A stretch of 32,718 bases of DNA from TMP-24 sp964600685 (GTDB taxonomy: Bacteria > Pseudomonadota > Alphaproteobacteria > Rhodobacterales > Rhodobacteraceae), in NCBI GenBank assembly GCA_964600685.1, contig CAZRKU010000030.1:1-32718 (forward strand). The letters run 5' to 3'. A model generated the notes under the pieces. It had not been told where the DNA came from. It ran no database searches and worked only from the letters and a program-made list of their open reading frames with translations. Shown here one piece after another: positions 23,867 to 30,641 of the stretch. The translations under genes were made by a program, and so were the position numbers. How positions within the stretch are numbered: position 1 is the first letter of the stretch; every line of letters starts with the position of its first letter.

Positions 23867-24604
23867 TCACACCATCGCCATGCCGCCGTTCACATGCAGG
23901 ACCGCTCCGGTGACATAACCGGCCTCCACGCTCGCCAGATAAAGCACCGCAGCCGCAATCTCCGACGGCTCGCCCATGCGGCCAGCCGGCACCTGGGTCA
24001 GGATGCGGCCCTTCTGCTCGTCGTTCAGCTTGTCGGTCATCGCCGTGGTGATGAAGCCGGGCGCCACGCAGTTCACCGTGATGTTGCGGCTCGCGACTTC
24101 CGCGGCCAACGACTTCGACATGCCCACCATCCCGGCCTTGGAAGCGGCATAATTGCCCTGCCCCGGATTGCCCGTTGCCCCCACGACCGAGGAGATGTTC
24201 ACGATCCGCCCCCAGCGCGCCTTCATCATGCCGCGCAGGACGCCCCGGCACAGCCGGAAGGTCGAGGTCAGGTTCACATCAATGACCGACTGCCATTCGT
24301 CGTCCGACATGCGCATGAACAGATTGTCGCGCGTGATCCCGGCATTGTTCACCAGAATGTCGACCGAACCCAACGCCTCGGCCGCCGCCTTGGGCAAGGC
24401 TTCGACGGACGCCGCCTCCGACAGGTTGCAGGGCAGGACGAACGCCCGCTCCCCAAGTTCGGCCTTCAGCGCCGCAAGCGGTTCCAGCCGGGTGCCTGAC
24501 AGGCCGACCGTCGCGCCGGCACCGTGCAGCGTCCGCGCGATCTCGGCACCGATCCCGCCCGATGCGCCTGTCACCAACGCCGACTTTCCCGTCAGATCGA
24601 ACAT
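23867..24604 (-). CDS. fabG: 3-oxoacyl-ACP reductase
   Basis: This 245-aa short-chain dehydrogenase reduces 3-oxoacyl-ACP with NADPH in fatty acid synthesis. The nucleotide-binding TGASGGIG is at 12-19, NNAG at 86-89, and the catalytic Ser139, Tyr152 and Lys156 are in NISS...NYAASK. It ends NVAPGFI-type and HVNGGMAMV, as in canonical FabG. The start at 24604 has AAGGAGGCGGGA directly before it. It follows fabD after 126 bp that include a strong hairpin and a 17-bp tandem repeat. Confidence 0.97.
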   Translation of the reverse strand: MFDLTGKSALVTGASGGIGAEIARTLHGAGATVGLSGTRLEPLAALKAELGERAFVLPCNLSEAASVEALPKAAAEALGSVDILVNNAGITRDNLFMRMSDDEWQSVIDVNLTSTFRLCRGVLRGMMKARWGRIVNISSVVGATGNPGQGNYAASKAGMVGMSKSLAAEVASRNITVNCVAPGFITTAMTDKLNDEQKGRILTQVPAGRMGEPSEIAAAVLYLASVEAGYVTGAVLHVNGGMAMV

Positions 24605-24645
24605 TCCCGCCTCCTTCCGGGATCGGCCGGACCGTCCCATTTTCT

Positions 24646-24692
24646 GTCCAAAAATATCCCGGGTGGGGTCCGGGGAGGGCAGCGCCCTCCCC
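24646..24692 (-). terminator. hairpin of a Rhodobacteraceae-type intergenic element after fabD
   Basis: A perfect 9-bp stem (GGGGAGGGC/GCCCTCCCC, 3-nt loop, 24672-24692) is followed on the minus strand by GGACCCCACCCGGGATATTTTTGG. The block with AAATATCCCGGG next to a GC-rich hairpin recalls dispersed intergenic elements I know from Rhodobacteraceae genomes. It may end fabD transcription and reduce read-through to fabG. Confidence 0.55.
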
Positions 24693-24694
24693 GT

Positions 24695-24736
24695 CTTCAA
24701 CCTCTCCCCGCCTTCAACCTCTCCCCGCCTTCAACC
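24695..24736. repeat. 17-bp tandem repeat across the fabD stop codon
   Basis: Unit CTTCAACCTCTCCCCGC occurs at 24695-24711 and 24712-24728 without change, and a partial third copy starts at 24729. The fabD stop (24731-24733) lies in that third copy, so the repeat reaches the coding end. Slippage could change the spacer length. Confidence 0.9.
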
Positions 24737-25660
24737 CCGAACCGCCGCCACTTCCTCGGGCGTGCCGACGGCGCGGCATTCCGCTTCCTTCGCGATGCGC
24801 CGGATCATGCCCGACAGGGCCTTGCCCGCACCCACTTCCCAAAATTCCGTCACCCCTTGCGCGACCATCCACCCGACCGACTCGCGCCAGCGCACCGAGC
24901 CCGTCACCTGCCGGACCAGAAGTTCGCGGATACGTGAGGGGTCGCTGTTGGCTGCCGCCAGCACATTGGCCACGACGGGCACCAGCGGTGCCTTCACCTC
25001 GACCCCGGCCAGTGCTTCGGCCATCGCATCGGCAGCCGGCTGCATCAGCGCGCAGTGGAAAGGCGCGCTGACCGGCAGAAGGATCGCGCGCTTGGCCCCC
25101 TTCGCCCTGGCGATCTCCACGGCCCGTTCGACCGCGCCCCTGTGGCCCGACACCACGACCTGCGCCGGATCATTGTCATTGGCCGCCTGACAGACCTCGC
25201 CCTGCGCCGCCTCCCGAGCCACCGCGTCGGCCGCCGCGAAATCGAGGCCGAGAAGTGCGGCCATCGCGCCCACACCTACCGGAACCGCCGCCTGCATCGC
25301 CCGCCCGCGCAGGCGCAAAAGCCGCGCGGTATCGGCAAGGCTGATCGCCCCCGCCGCGCAAAGCGCCGAATATTCGCCCAGCGAATGCCCCGCGACAAAG
25401 GCCGTATCGGTCACTTCAACCCCCTCGGCCTCCAGCGCCCGCAGCGCGGCGATCGAGGTCGCCATCAGGGCGGGCTGGGCATTCTGTGTCAGGGTCAGCT
25501 GCTCCTGATCACCCGCCCAGATCAGCGCCGAGAGTTTTTCGCCCAGGGCGGCATCGACCTCGTCAAAGACCGCCCGGGCCGCCGGATAGGTCTCGGCCAG
25601 TGCCTTGCCCATGCCGATCACCTGCGCGCCCTGCCCCGGAAATACGAATGCCTTGCTCAT
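24731..25660 (-). CDS. fabD: malonyl-CoA:ACP transacylase
   Basis: This 309-aa enzyme loads malonyl from CoA onto ACP. The nucleophile Ser93 is in the GHSLGEYSAL motif, Arg118 in LLRLRGR, and His202 in APFHCALM; the N-terminal FPGQGAQ oxyanion motif is present. Length is normal. GAGAGG precedes the ATG at 25660. It is first in the fabD-fabG-acpP minus-strand block. Its last codons lie in a short tandem repeat, so the C-terminus may vary. Confidence 0.97.
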   Translation of the reverse strand: MSKAFVFPGQGAQVIGMGKALAETYPAARAVFDEVDAALGEKLSALIWAGDQEQLTLTQNAQPALMATSIAALRALEAEGVEVTDTAFVAGHSLGEYSALCAAGAISLADTARLLRLRGRAMQAAVPVGVGAMAALLGLDFAAADAVAREAAQGEVCQAANDNDPAQVVVSGHRGAVERAVEIARAKGAKRAILLPVSAPFHCALMQPAADAMAEALAGVEVKAPLVPVVANVLAAANSDPSRIRELLVRQVTGSVRWRESVGWMVAQGVTEFWEVGAGKALSGMIRRIAKEAECRAVGTPEEVAAVRG

Positions 25661-25683
25661 GCCAGCCTCTCATGCTTTTCTCC

Positions 25684-25712
25684 GGCATAACCCGCCCGGC
25701 ATCTTCCTGCAA
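25684..25712 (-). promoter_or_regulatory. possible promoter of fabD
   Basis: Minus strand: TTGCAG (25712-25707), 17-bp spacer, TATGCC (25689-25684). The -10 match is weak, but it is the best-placed candidate upstream of fabD, about 24 bp before the start. Confidence 0.3.
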
Positions 25713-25767
25713 CGCAGACATTGGCGGGAACCGGCACCGTTTCCCGCTGCGGCCGTTCCGGCTATTT

Positions 25768-25780
25768 TGTGATCATCACA
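25768..25780. promoter_or_regulatory. dyad upstream of the cytochrome b561 remnant
   Basis: TGTGAT-C-ATCACA is a perfect 13-bp dyad, 12 bp before the ATG of the pseudogene. It may be an old operator for the dead gene or for fabD on the other strand. No specific regulator is recognised. Confidence 0.4.
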
Positions 25781-25792
25781 GCGGGAGGCCGA

Positions 25793-26061
25793 ATGCCGCT
25801 CCCGGATTCCCTTTCCGGCTGCGGCAGCGTCACGCGCGCACTCCACCGGTTGACCACCCTTCTGATCCTGACCGCGATCACCCTGGGACTTGTCTTCAGG
25901 ATCAACCCACCGCGACCGATACAGAAGCGGCACGAATTTCCACTCTCTGTTCGCTCCACAAGACCATTGCCGTCACGGTTTTCCTCCCGGCGCTGGCGCG
26001 CATCCTTCGGGCCTTGCCCGGCCGGCCGGCCTCTCAAGTTCAGGAACTGTATCGCCGCTAG
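25793..26061 (+). pseudogene. cytochrome b561 remnant (frameshifted, truncated)
   Basis: The ATG at 25793 has GGGAGG before it. The first frame reads GSVTRALHRLTTLLILTAITLGLVF, matching the first membrane helix of bacterial cytochrome b561 with its heme His (family: ALHW; here the Trp is Arg). The match then jumps frame, between about 25890 and 25912, to TDTEAARISTLCSLHKTIAVTVFLPALARILRAL, the second helix with the second heme His. A stop at 26059-26061 ends this frame, and no sign of the remaining half (helices 3 and 4) is seen. Intact family members are about 170-190 aa. So there is one frameshift, one likely damaging substitution, and loss of the C-terminal half. The gene stands just before the HxlR-type regulator. 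Confidence 0.8.
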
Positions 26062-26110
26062 GGATGCCGGTGCTTTGCTGCTATCATGGCAGTCCACCGC
26101 GGAGGCGCAC

Positions 26111-26629
26111 ATGACCGAACGCGGAGGATACGGCCAGTTCTGCCCGGTCTCGATGGCGGCCGAAGTCGTTTGCACCCGCTGGACGGTCTTGATCCTGCGG
26201 GAATATCTGGCCAGATCAACCCGCTTCAACGACCTCCGGCGCGGTGTGCCGAAGATGCCGCCCGCGCTTCTGTCGAAGCGCCTGAAGGAGTTGGAGGGAG
26301 CCGGCGTGATCGCCGGCATCGACATGGACAGGGGCGGCAGCGAATACCGCCTGACCCCGAAGGGCCACGACCTGAAACCCCTGGTCTTCGGCCTGGGCGA
26401 CTGGGGACAGCGCTGGATCGAGTCCCGGCTTTCGCTGAGGAATCTGGATCCCTCGCTGCTGATGTGGGACATGCGGCGCAACCTGCGGCCCGATCCCCTG
26501 CCGGGACGGCGCTGCACGATTCAGTTTCTGTACCCCGAACTGGCCGTGGGCGGCCGGCAAATGGCACACTCGATCGGCGAATGGCTTGGCCTCAGCCCCT
26601 TCTCGCAGATATCCCGCAACGTGGTCTGA
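26111..26629 (+). CDS. HxlR-family winged-helix regulator with apparent internal deletion
   Basis: The product is 172 aa. Residues 1-100 form a normal HxlR winged-helix domain: YGQFCPVSMAAEVVCTRWTVLILREYL, then RFNDLRRGVPKMPPALLSKRLKELEGAGVI and the wing EYRLTPKGHDL. The linker WGQRWIESRLSLRNLDPSLLMWDMRRNL is also well kept. Relatives with this linker are, as I recall, about 220 aa with an SCP2-like C-terminal domain. Here the sequence goes from IQFLYPELA directly to IGEWLGLSPF, the family C-terminus, so about 50 residues appear missing in frame. DNA binding may persist while the effector domain does not. GGAGG lies 5 bases before the ATG at 26111. Confidence 0.85.
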   Translation: MTERGGYGQFCPVSMAAEVVCTRWTVLILREYLARSTRFNDLRRGVPKMPPALLSKRLKELEGAGVIAGIDMDRGGSEYRLTPKGHDLKPLVFGLGDWGQRWIESRLSLRNLDPSLLMWDMRRNLRPDPLPGRRCTIQFLYPELAVGGRQMAHSIGEWLGLSPFSQISRNVV

Positions 26630-26638
26630 TCCCCCTGC

Positions 26639-26666
26639 TTGCATCCCCGCGACAACTCTGTATAAG
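26639..26666 (+). promoter_or_regulatory. promoter of the rpsF-rpsR-rplI operon
   Basis: -35 TTGCAT (26639-26644), 16-bp spacer, -10 TATAAG (26661-26666). It lies 103 bp before rpsF, directly after the HxlR gene, and is a close sigma-70 match as expected for a ribosomal protein operon. Confidence 0.65.
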
Positions 26667-26768
26667 GCCCCATCCTTCTGCACTTCATGCAACCGGCGAA
26701 GCCTCTCCTAACGGGTCCGCAGAAGGTTTGACCCGCCCGTGAAGCCGCCCGAGACGAAAAGGGTTCCC

Positions 26769-27203
26769 ATGCCGCTTTACGAGCATGTCCTTATCGCGCG
26801 TCAGGATCTGTCCAACGCGCAGGCCGAAGGCCTCATCGAACATTTCTCCACGGTACTTTCGGACAATGGCGGCAAGGTCGTCGGCACCGAATACTGGGGC
26901 GTCAAGACGATGGCCTACAAAATCAACAAGAACCGCAAGGGCCACTACGCCTTCCTGCGTTCGGACGCGCCTTCGCCCGCCGTTCAGGAAATGGAACGTC
27001 TGGCCCGCCTGCACGACGACGTGATGCGCGTGATGACCATCAAGGTCGAAGCGCACGAAGATGGACCCTCGGTGCAGATGCAGAAGCGTGATGAGCGTTC
27101 CGAGCGTGGCGACCGCCCCGATGGCGACCGTCCGCGGTTTGACCGTGGTGACCGTGGCGGCGACCGCGGCGGCGAACGCCGCTCGTTCGGCGACCGTCGC
27201 TGA
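26769..27203 (+). CDS. rpsF: 30S ribosomal protein S6
   Basis: This 144-aa protein binds 16S rRNA together with S18 in the platform of the small subunit. Residues 1-100 are the S6 domain (MPLYEHVLIARQDLSNAQAEGLIEHF, then YWGVKTMAYKINKNRKGHYAFL). Residues from about 108 onward form an Arg/Asp/Gly-rich tail with repeated RGD-like units (RGDRGGDRGGERR), probably disordered; such tails are known in alphaproteobacterial S6. The ATG at 26769 fits the family N-terminus; codons back to 26739 are not supported. It is first in the rpsF-rpsR-rplI operon. Confidence 0.97.
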   Translation: MPLYEHVLIARQDLSNAQAEGLIEHFSTVLSDNGGKVVGTEYWGVKTMAYKINKNRKGHYAFLRSDAPSPAVQEMERLARLHDDVMRVMTIKVEAHEDGPSVQMQKRDERSERGDRPDGDRPRFDRGDRGGDRGGERRSFGDRR

Positions 27204-27231
27204 TCCCGGCTTGTTGAAAGGAATCTGACAA

Positions 27232-27459
27232 ATGGCCACCAAACCCTTCTTCCGCCGCCGCAAGGTTTGCCCGTTCTCGGGCGACAATGCGCCGAAAATC
27301 GACTACAAGGACGTCCGCCTCCTCCAGCGCTATATTTCCGAGCGCGGCAAGATCGTCCCCGCCCGCATCACCGCCGTCTCGGCCAAGAAGCAGCGCGAAC
27401 TGGCCCAGGCCATCAAGCGCGCCCGCTTCCTCGCCCTGCTGCCCTATGCCGTGAAGTGA
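27232..27459 (+). CDS. rpsR: 30S ribosomal protein S18
   Basis: This 75-aa protein is the partner of S6 on the small-subunit platform. The sequence MATKPFFRRRKVCPFSGDNAPKIDYKDVRLLQRYISERGKIVPARIT is canonical, with the usual family length. AAAGGA lies 9 bases before the ATG. It sits 28 bp after rpsF and 12 bp before rplI. Confidence 0.98.
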   Translation: MATKPFFRRRKVCPFSGDNAPKIDYKDVRLLQRYISERGKIVPARITAVSAKKQRELAQAIKRARFLALLPYAVK

Positions 27460-27471
27460 GGAGACAGGACC

Positions 27472-28041
27472 ATGCAAGTCATCCTTCTTGAACGCGTGGC
27501 CAAGCTCGGCCAGATGGGTGAAGTCGTCAAAGTGAAAGACGGCTATGCCCGCAACTTCCTGCTGCCGCAGGGCAAGGCCCTTCGCGCCTCGGACGTCAAC
27601 ATCAAGTCGTTCGAAACCCAGAAGGCCCAGCTCGAGGCCCGCAACCTCGAAACCAAGAAAGAAGCCGCCGCCCTGGCCGAAAAACTGGACGGCCAGCGTT
27701 TCGTGGTCATCCGTTCGGCGTCGGACGCCGGCGCGCTTTACGGTTCGGTCACGCCGCGCGACGCCGCCGAAGCGGCAACGGAAGCCGGCTTCTCGGTCGA
27801 CCGCAAGCAGGTTGTCCTGATCGCGCCGATCAAGGATCTGGGCCTGCACGATGTCCGCGTCGTCCTGCACCCGGAAGTCAGCGCCACGATCACCATGAAC
27901 GTCGCCCGCTCGGCCGAAGAGGCCGAATTGCAGGCGTCCGGCAAGTCGATCCAGCAGCTCGCGGCGGAAGCCGAAGCCGCCGCTGACTTCGAGATCGCCG
28001 AACTGTTCGACGACATGGGCGCGGCCGCCGCCGACGAATGA
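27472..28041 (+). CDS. rplI: 50S ribosomal protein L9
   Basis: This 189-aa large-subunit protein has the N-terminal 23S rRNA-binding domain (MQVILLERVAKLGQMGEVVKVKDGYARNFLLPQGKA), a connecting helix (about 41-75) and a C-terminal domain (KDLGLHDVRVVLHPEVSATITMNVARS). After residue 150 it has an acidic Ala/Glu-rich extension (EAEAAADFEIAELFDDMG) absent from the E. coli 149-aa protein but usual in alphaproteobacteria. It is the last gene of the operon; a strong terminator follows. Confidence 0.98.
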   Translation: MQVILLERVAKLGQMGEVVKVKDGYARNFLLPQGKALRASDVNIKSFETQKAQLEARNLETKKEAAALAEKLDGQRFVVIRSASDAGALYGSVTPRDAAEAATEAGFSVDRKQVVLIAPIKDLGLHDVRVVLHPEVSATITMNVARSAEEAELQASGKSIQQLAAEAEAAADFEIAELFDDMGAAAADE

Positions 28042-28062
28042 TCCCCGTCAAAGGGATATGAG

Positions 28063-28094
28063 AAACGCGCCGGAGAATTCCGGCGCGTTTTTTT
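28063..28094 (+). terminator. strong intrinsic terminator after rplI
   Basis: A perfect 10-bp stem (ACGCGCCGGA/TCCGGCGCGT, GAAT loop, 28065-28088) is followed by T7. It lies about 24 bp after the rplI stop and ends the ribosomal protein operon. Confidence 0.92.
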
Positions 28095-28102
28095 GGCCTG
28101 AG

Positions 28103-28117
28103 GAACCGGGCCGGTTC
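28103..28117. repeat. 15-bp dyad between rplI and the EamA transporter
   Basis: GAACCGG-G-CCGGTTC is a perfect dyad just after the rplI terminator and 167 bp before the transporter start. It could be an operator, or a simple GC-rich palindrome. The rest of the 189-bp gap shows no clear promoter. Confidence 0.35.
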
Positions 28118-28283
28118 TTGCGGCCTGACCCTCGGCCTCCAGACCTGCGTTTCGGTCCGCCGGGTCGCCGCCCCGACGGAAATCCTTCGGTTGTCCCGTT
28201 TCCGCCAGACAATGTCGGGATCATCCGGCCCCCGAGCCATGGCGCGGCGCTAGGCTGAGCGGGAAATCAGCCCGGGGGTTGTC

Positions 28284-29213
28284 TTGCAGAATCGGAATTT
28301 GCGCGGCATCGCCTTTCTGGTTGCGGGAATTGCGATCTTTTCGGTTCAGGATCTCATCCTGAAGGCCATTTCGGGCGCCTATCCCCTGCACGAGGCCATG
28401 GTGATCCGCAGCCTTTCGGCCATCCCCTTTCTTCTGATCCTTGCCCATTTCGAAGGCGGCCTGCGCACCCTGGTCAGCGCCGGCATCTGGGCCATGGGCC
28501 TGCGCGGCGTCCTGAACTTCTTCGCCTACACCTCCTACTATCTGGCGCTGGCGGCCCTGCCGCTCGCCACCACCGTGGCGCTCTACTTCACCGCGCCGCT
28601 GTTCATCACCGGCCTGTCGATCCTTTTCCTGGGGGAACGGGTGACGGCAGGGCGCTGGGTGGCGCTCCTGGCGGGGTTCGCCGGCACGCTCATCATGCTG
28701 CGCCCCGGCAGCGATCTCTTTGACTGGGCGGCGCTCCTGCCGATCGCGGCAAGCCTCTTCTACGGGGCGGCCATGGTGATGACCCGCAGGCTGGGCGTGC
28801 GCGACACCGCCCCCGCCATGGCCTTCCACTCCAACCTCGTGTTCCTCACGGGCGCGCTCGCACTTTCACTGGTGTTCGGCAGGGGCGGTTTTGACGGCAA
28901 TCTGCATGAAAGCCTCGGTTTCCTGATGCGCGGCTGGGTGATGCCCACCCCCGGTGATCTTCTGCTGATGATGGCCTGCGGGCTGATCGCGGCACTGGGC
29001 CTGACGCTTCTGACCCAGGCCTACCGGATCGCGGAAGTCACCATTGTCGCGCCTTTTGAATATACGGCACTTTTCTGGGGTGTTCTCTGGGGCTGGCTGG
29101 TCTGGAGCGACTGGCCCGACATGGTTGCCTGGATCGGCATCACGATCCTGATTGGCGCGGGGTTCGTGCTTCTCTATGCTGACAGCCGCACCCAGCCCGC
29201 GAGCGCCGCATGA
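28284..29213 (+). CDS. EamA/DMT family transporter
   Basis: This 309-aa inner-membrane protein has ten predicted hydrophobic helices in two EamA repeats. The first repeat has LRGIAFLVAGIAIFSVQDLILKAIS; its end has the family motif LATTVALYFTAPLFITGLSILFLGERVTAGRWVALLAGFAGTLIML. The second repeat ends APFEYTALFWGVLWGWLVWSDWPD. It is a probable exporter of small metabolites; substrate unknown. There is no ATG near the start: TTG at 28284 with GGGGG upstream is the best choice, and a TTG at 28299 is also possible. Its stop overlaps the DUF4202 start (ATGA). Confidence 0.9.
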   Translation: MQNRNLRGIAFLVAGIAIFSVQDLILKAISGAYPLHEAMVIRSLSAIPFLLILAHFEGGLRTLVSAGIWAMGLRGVLNFFAYTSYYLALAALPLATTVALYFTAPLFITGLSILFLGERVTAGRWVALLAGFAGTLIMLRPGSDLFDWAALLPIAASLFYGAAMVMTRRLGVRDTAPAMAFHSNLVFLTGALALSLVFGRGGFDGNLHESLGFLMRGWVMPTPGDLLLMMACGLIAALGLTLLTQAYRIAEVTIVAPFEYTALFWGVLWGWLVWSDWPDMVAWIGITILIGAGFVLLYADSRTQPASAA

Positions 29214-29770
29214 CCCGCCTGTCCGCCACCCTTACCGCCATCGACGCCGCCAACGGCGCCGACCCCGACCACAGCGAAGGGGCCCCCGCCGCGCGGCTTT
29301 ACGGCGAGCGGATGACGGCGGAACTGGACCGGCTTTTTCCCGATGCCTCGGACGAACTCAGGATCGCGGCGAGGGGCCAGCATATCGAACGCTGGACCAG
29401 CCCCCGCAGAAGCTACCCCGAAGGCAAGGAAGGCTACCTTGCCTGGCGGCGCGACCTTGCCGCCTTTCATGCCCGCCGACTGGGCGAGATCATGCTGGTC
29501 AACGGCTATGCTGGCGAAGCGGTCGAGGCCGTGGGCCACATGGTGCGCAAGGAAGGAATAAAGCGCGACGCGCAGGTGCAGGCGTTGGAGGATGTCATCT
29601 GCTTCACTTTCCTGCGCTGGTATTTCAAACCCTTCGCCGAAGGGCGCGACGACGTCAGCCTGCTGAGGATCGTGCAAAAGACCGCGCGCAAGATGTCGGA
29701 GGGTGCGCGAGTCCGCGCCCTGAGCGAATTTTCAATCCCCGAACCATTTGCCGCCGCCTTCCGGGCCTGA
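29210..29770 (+). CDS. DUF4202 family protein
   Basis: This 186-aa soluble protein has the full DUF4202 pattern: ATLTAIDAANGADPD, ARLYGERMTAELDRLFPDASDELRIAARGQHIERWTSPRRSYPEGKEGYLAWRRDL, then FHARRLGEIM and MVRKEGIKRDAQVQALEDVICFTFLRWYF. Conserved His/Glu/Asp residues in a helical fold recall HD-like metal-dependent hydrolases, but no activity is known to me. It overlaps the transporter by 4 bp, so the two genes are coupled and may act together. A short hairpin (29772-29790) follows the stop. Confidence 0.9.
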   Translation: MTRLSATLTAIDAANGADPDHSEGAPAARLYGERMTAELDRLFPDASDELRIAARGQHIERWTSPRRSYPEGKEGYLAWRRDLAAFHARRLGEIMLVNGYAGEAVEAVGHMVRKEGIKRDAQVQALEDVICFTFLRWYFKPFAEGRDDVSLLRIVQKTARKMSEGARVRALSEFSIPEPFAAAFRA

Positions 29771-29771
29771 C

Positions 29772-29790
29772 TGTCGCCCCAGGAGCGACA
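29772..29790 (+). terminator. weak hairpin after the DUF4202 gene
   Basis: TGTCGC/GCGACA with a 7-nt loop directly follows the stop. There is no U-run, so this is at best a weak or Rho-assisted terminator. Confidence 0.3.
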
Positions 29791-29834
29791 ATCCCCGTGT
29801 CAGCATCGGTTCCTTTCCCAAACCGGCAAAGTTG

Positions 29835-29850
29835 CACCAAATATTTGGTG
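29835..29850. promoter_or_regulatory. 16-bp perfect palindrome, operator candidate
   Basis: CACCAAATATTTGGTG is a perfect 16-bp palindrome, AT-rich against a GC-rich background, and 26 bp upstream of a promoter-like -35 element at 29877. This is the position of an activator or repressor site. The regulator is unknown. Confidence 0.6.
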
Positions 29851-29876
29851 TCGGCGCGCAGATGTCGCAATCTGTC

Positions 29877-29905
29877 TTGACGATGCCGGATTCAGGCCAT
29901 ACATG
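29877..29905 (+). promoter_or_regulatory. candidate promoter of the 53-aa ORF and possibly the TfoX-domain gene
   Basis: -35 TTGACG (29877-29882), 17-bp spacer, -10 TACATG (29900-29905). It lies 84 bp before the small ORF at 29990. Confidence 0.45.
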
Positions 29906-29989
29906 CGCCCCGCTCCTGTCGCGGAAGTCGGCAAGGATGCTGAGGCAAGGTTAATCACGGCCATCAAGAGCCGCCGTCAGAGGTGAGAC

Positions 29990-30151
29990 ATGGAAAAGGG
30001 TCAGTTCGCGCCGGTCGAGCGCGCCGAAGAACGTCGACAGGACCAGACGGCGCGCGACGCCGCCGCACAGAAGATCGCGCCGGAGCAGGACAGACCGATG
30101 CCGCCCGTTCAACCGCACGGCGCACAATTTACCGACTGGGCGGCAATCTGA
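29990..30151 (+). CDS. small hypothetical protein, 53 aa
   Basis: The ATG at 29990 has AGGTGAG just before it, and a promoter candidate and a palindrome stand upstream. The product is hydrophilic and charged in its first half (EKGQFAPVERAEERRQDQ), Pro-rich in the middle (PEQDRPMPPVQPHG), and ends QFTDWAAI. No family is recognised; no membrane segment or signal peptide. The frame is in a 419-bp gap that otherwise holds no gene, 38 bp before the TfoX-domain gene. It could also be a leader or chance ORF in GC-rich DNA. Confidence 0.4.
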   Translation: MEKGQFAPVERAEERRQDQTARDAAAQKIAPEQDRPMPPVQPHGAQFTDWAAI

Positions 30152-30189
30152 TCTTTGCGCCCTGAGGGTGTCTGGATTAATCAGGCGTC

Positions 30190-30534
30190 ATGTCGCGTCC
30201 GATTTCCTCCATCCGCAATCTTGGCCCCGCCTCCGAGGCGGCCTTTGCCCGCGCGGGCATCCATACGGCCGACGAGATCGAGGAGATGGGTGCAGACGCT
30301 GCCTATCTGCGCCTTCTGCACGGCGGCAGCGCACCGCATTTCATCGGCTATTATGTCCTGGTCATGGGGCTGCAGGGGCGGCCGTGGAACGATTGCAAGG
30401 GCAGGGAAAAGGAAATGCTGCGCGTCAGGTTCGACGCGCTGAAGGCGCGCGCGGCGTCCGTGCCTTCGCCCGCCAGGGATCACAGGAAACTCGAAGCGAT
30501 CTTCGACGAGATCGGGTTGCTGCCCCGGCGCTAG
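30190..30534 (+). CDS. TfoX C-terminal domain protein
   Basis: This 114-aa protein consists only of the TfoX_C (PF04994-type) domain: SIRNLGPASEAAFARAGIHTADEIEEMGADAAYLRLLHGG, a helix-hairpin-helix-like fold, and the C-terminal DCKGREKEMLRVRFDALKA. TfoX/Sxy activates competence genes in gammaproteobacteria; proteins with only the C-terminal domain are common in alphaproteobacteria, with function unknown. Any link to DNA uptake with GTA particles is only a guess. It converges with lipA. Confidence 0.85.
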   Translation: MSRPISSIRNLGPASEAAFARAGIHTADEIEEMGADAAYLRLLHGGSAPHFIGYYVLVMGLQGRPWNDCKGREKEMLRVRFDALKARAASVPSPARDHRKLEAIFDEIGLLPRR

Positions 30535-30535
30535 A

Positions 30536-30630
30536 GTCTGTCCGACGCTGACAGACACGCCGGACAGATTCTCGATTCCTGAATTGTCGCGTGTCTTGCG
30601 ACAAAACCGGATCCACTTTTGTCGGACACG
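30536..30630. repeat. overlapping inverted repeats between the TfoX-domain gene and lipA
   Basis: Several arms are seen: GTCTGTC/GACAGAC (30536-30542, 30550-30556), the alternative TCTGTCCG/CGGACAGA (30537-30544, 30561-30568), TTGTCGC/GCGACAA (30584-30590, 30598-30604), and a larger one of CGTGTC plus GACAAAA against TTTTGTC plus GACACG (30590-30630). They probably serve as a bidirectional terminator region between convergent genes; the competing pairings are unusual. Confidence 0.5.
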
Positions 30631-30641
30631 CTGTAGCCCCG

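Noticed and set aside
25762..26517. Minus-strand ORF of 251 codons opposite the HxlR gene
   Set aside because: Shadow of the regulator and the cytochrome remnant; the plus-strand translations match known families.
29152..29880. Plus-strand ORF of 242 codons over the DUF4202 gene
   Set aside because: Out of frame with both the transporter and DUF4202 genes and Arg/Pro-rich; DUF4202 in the other frame is convincing.
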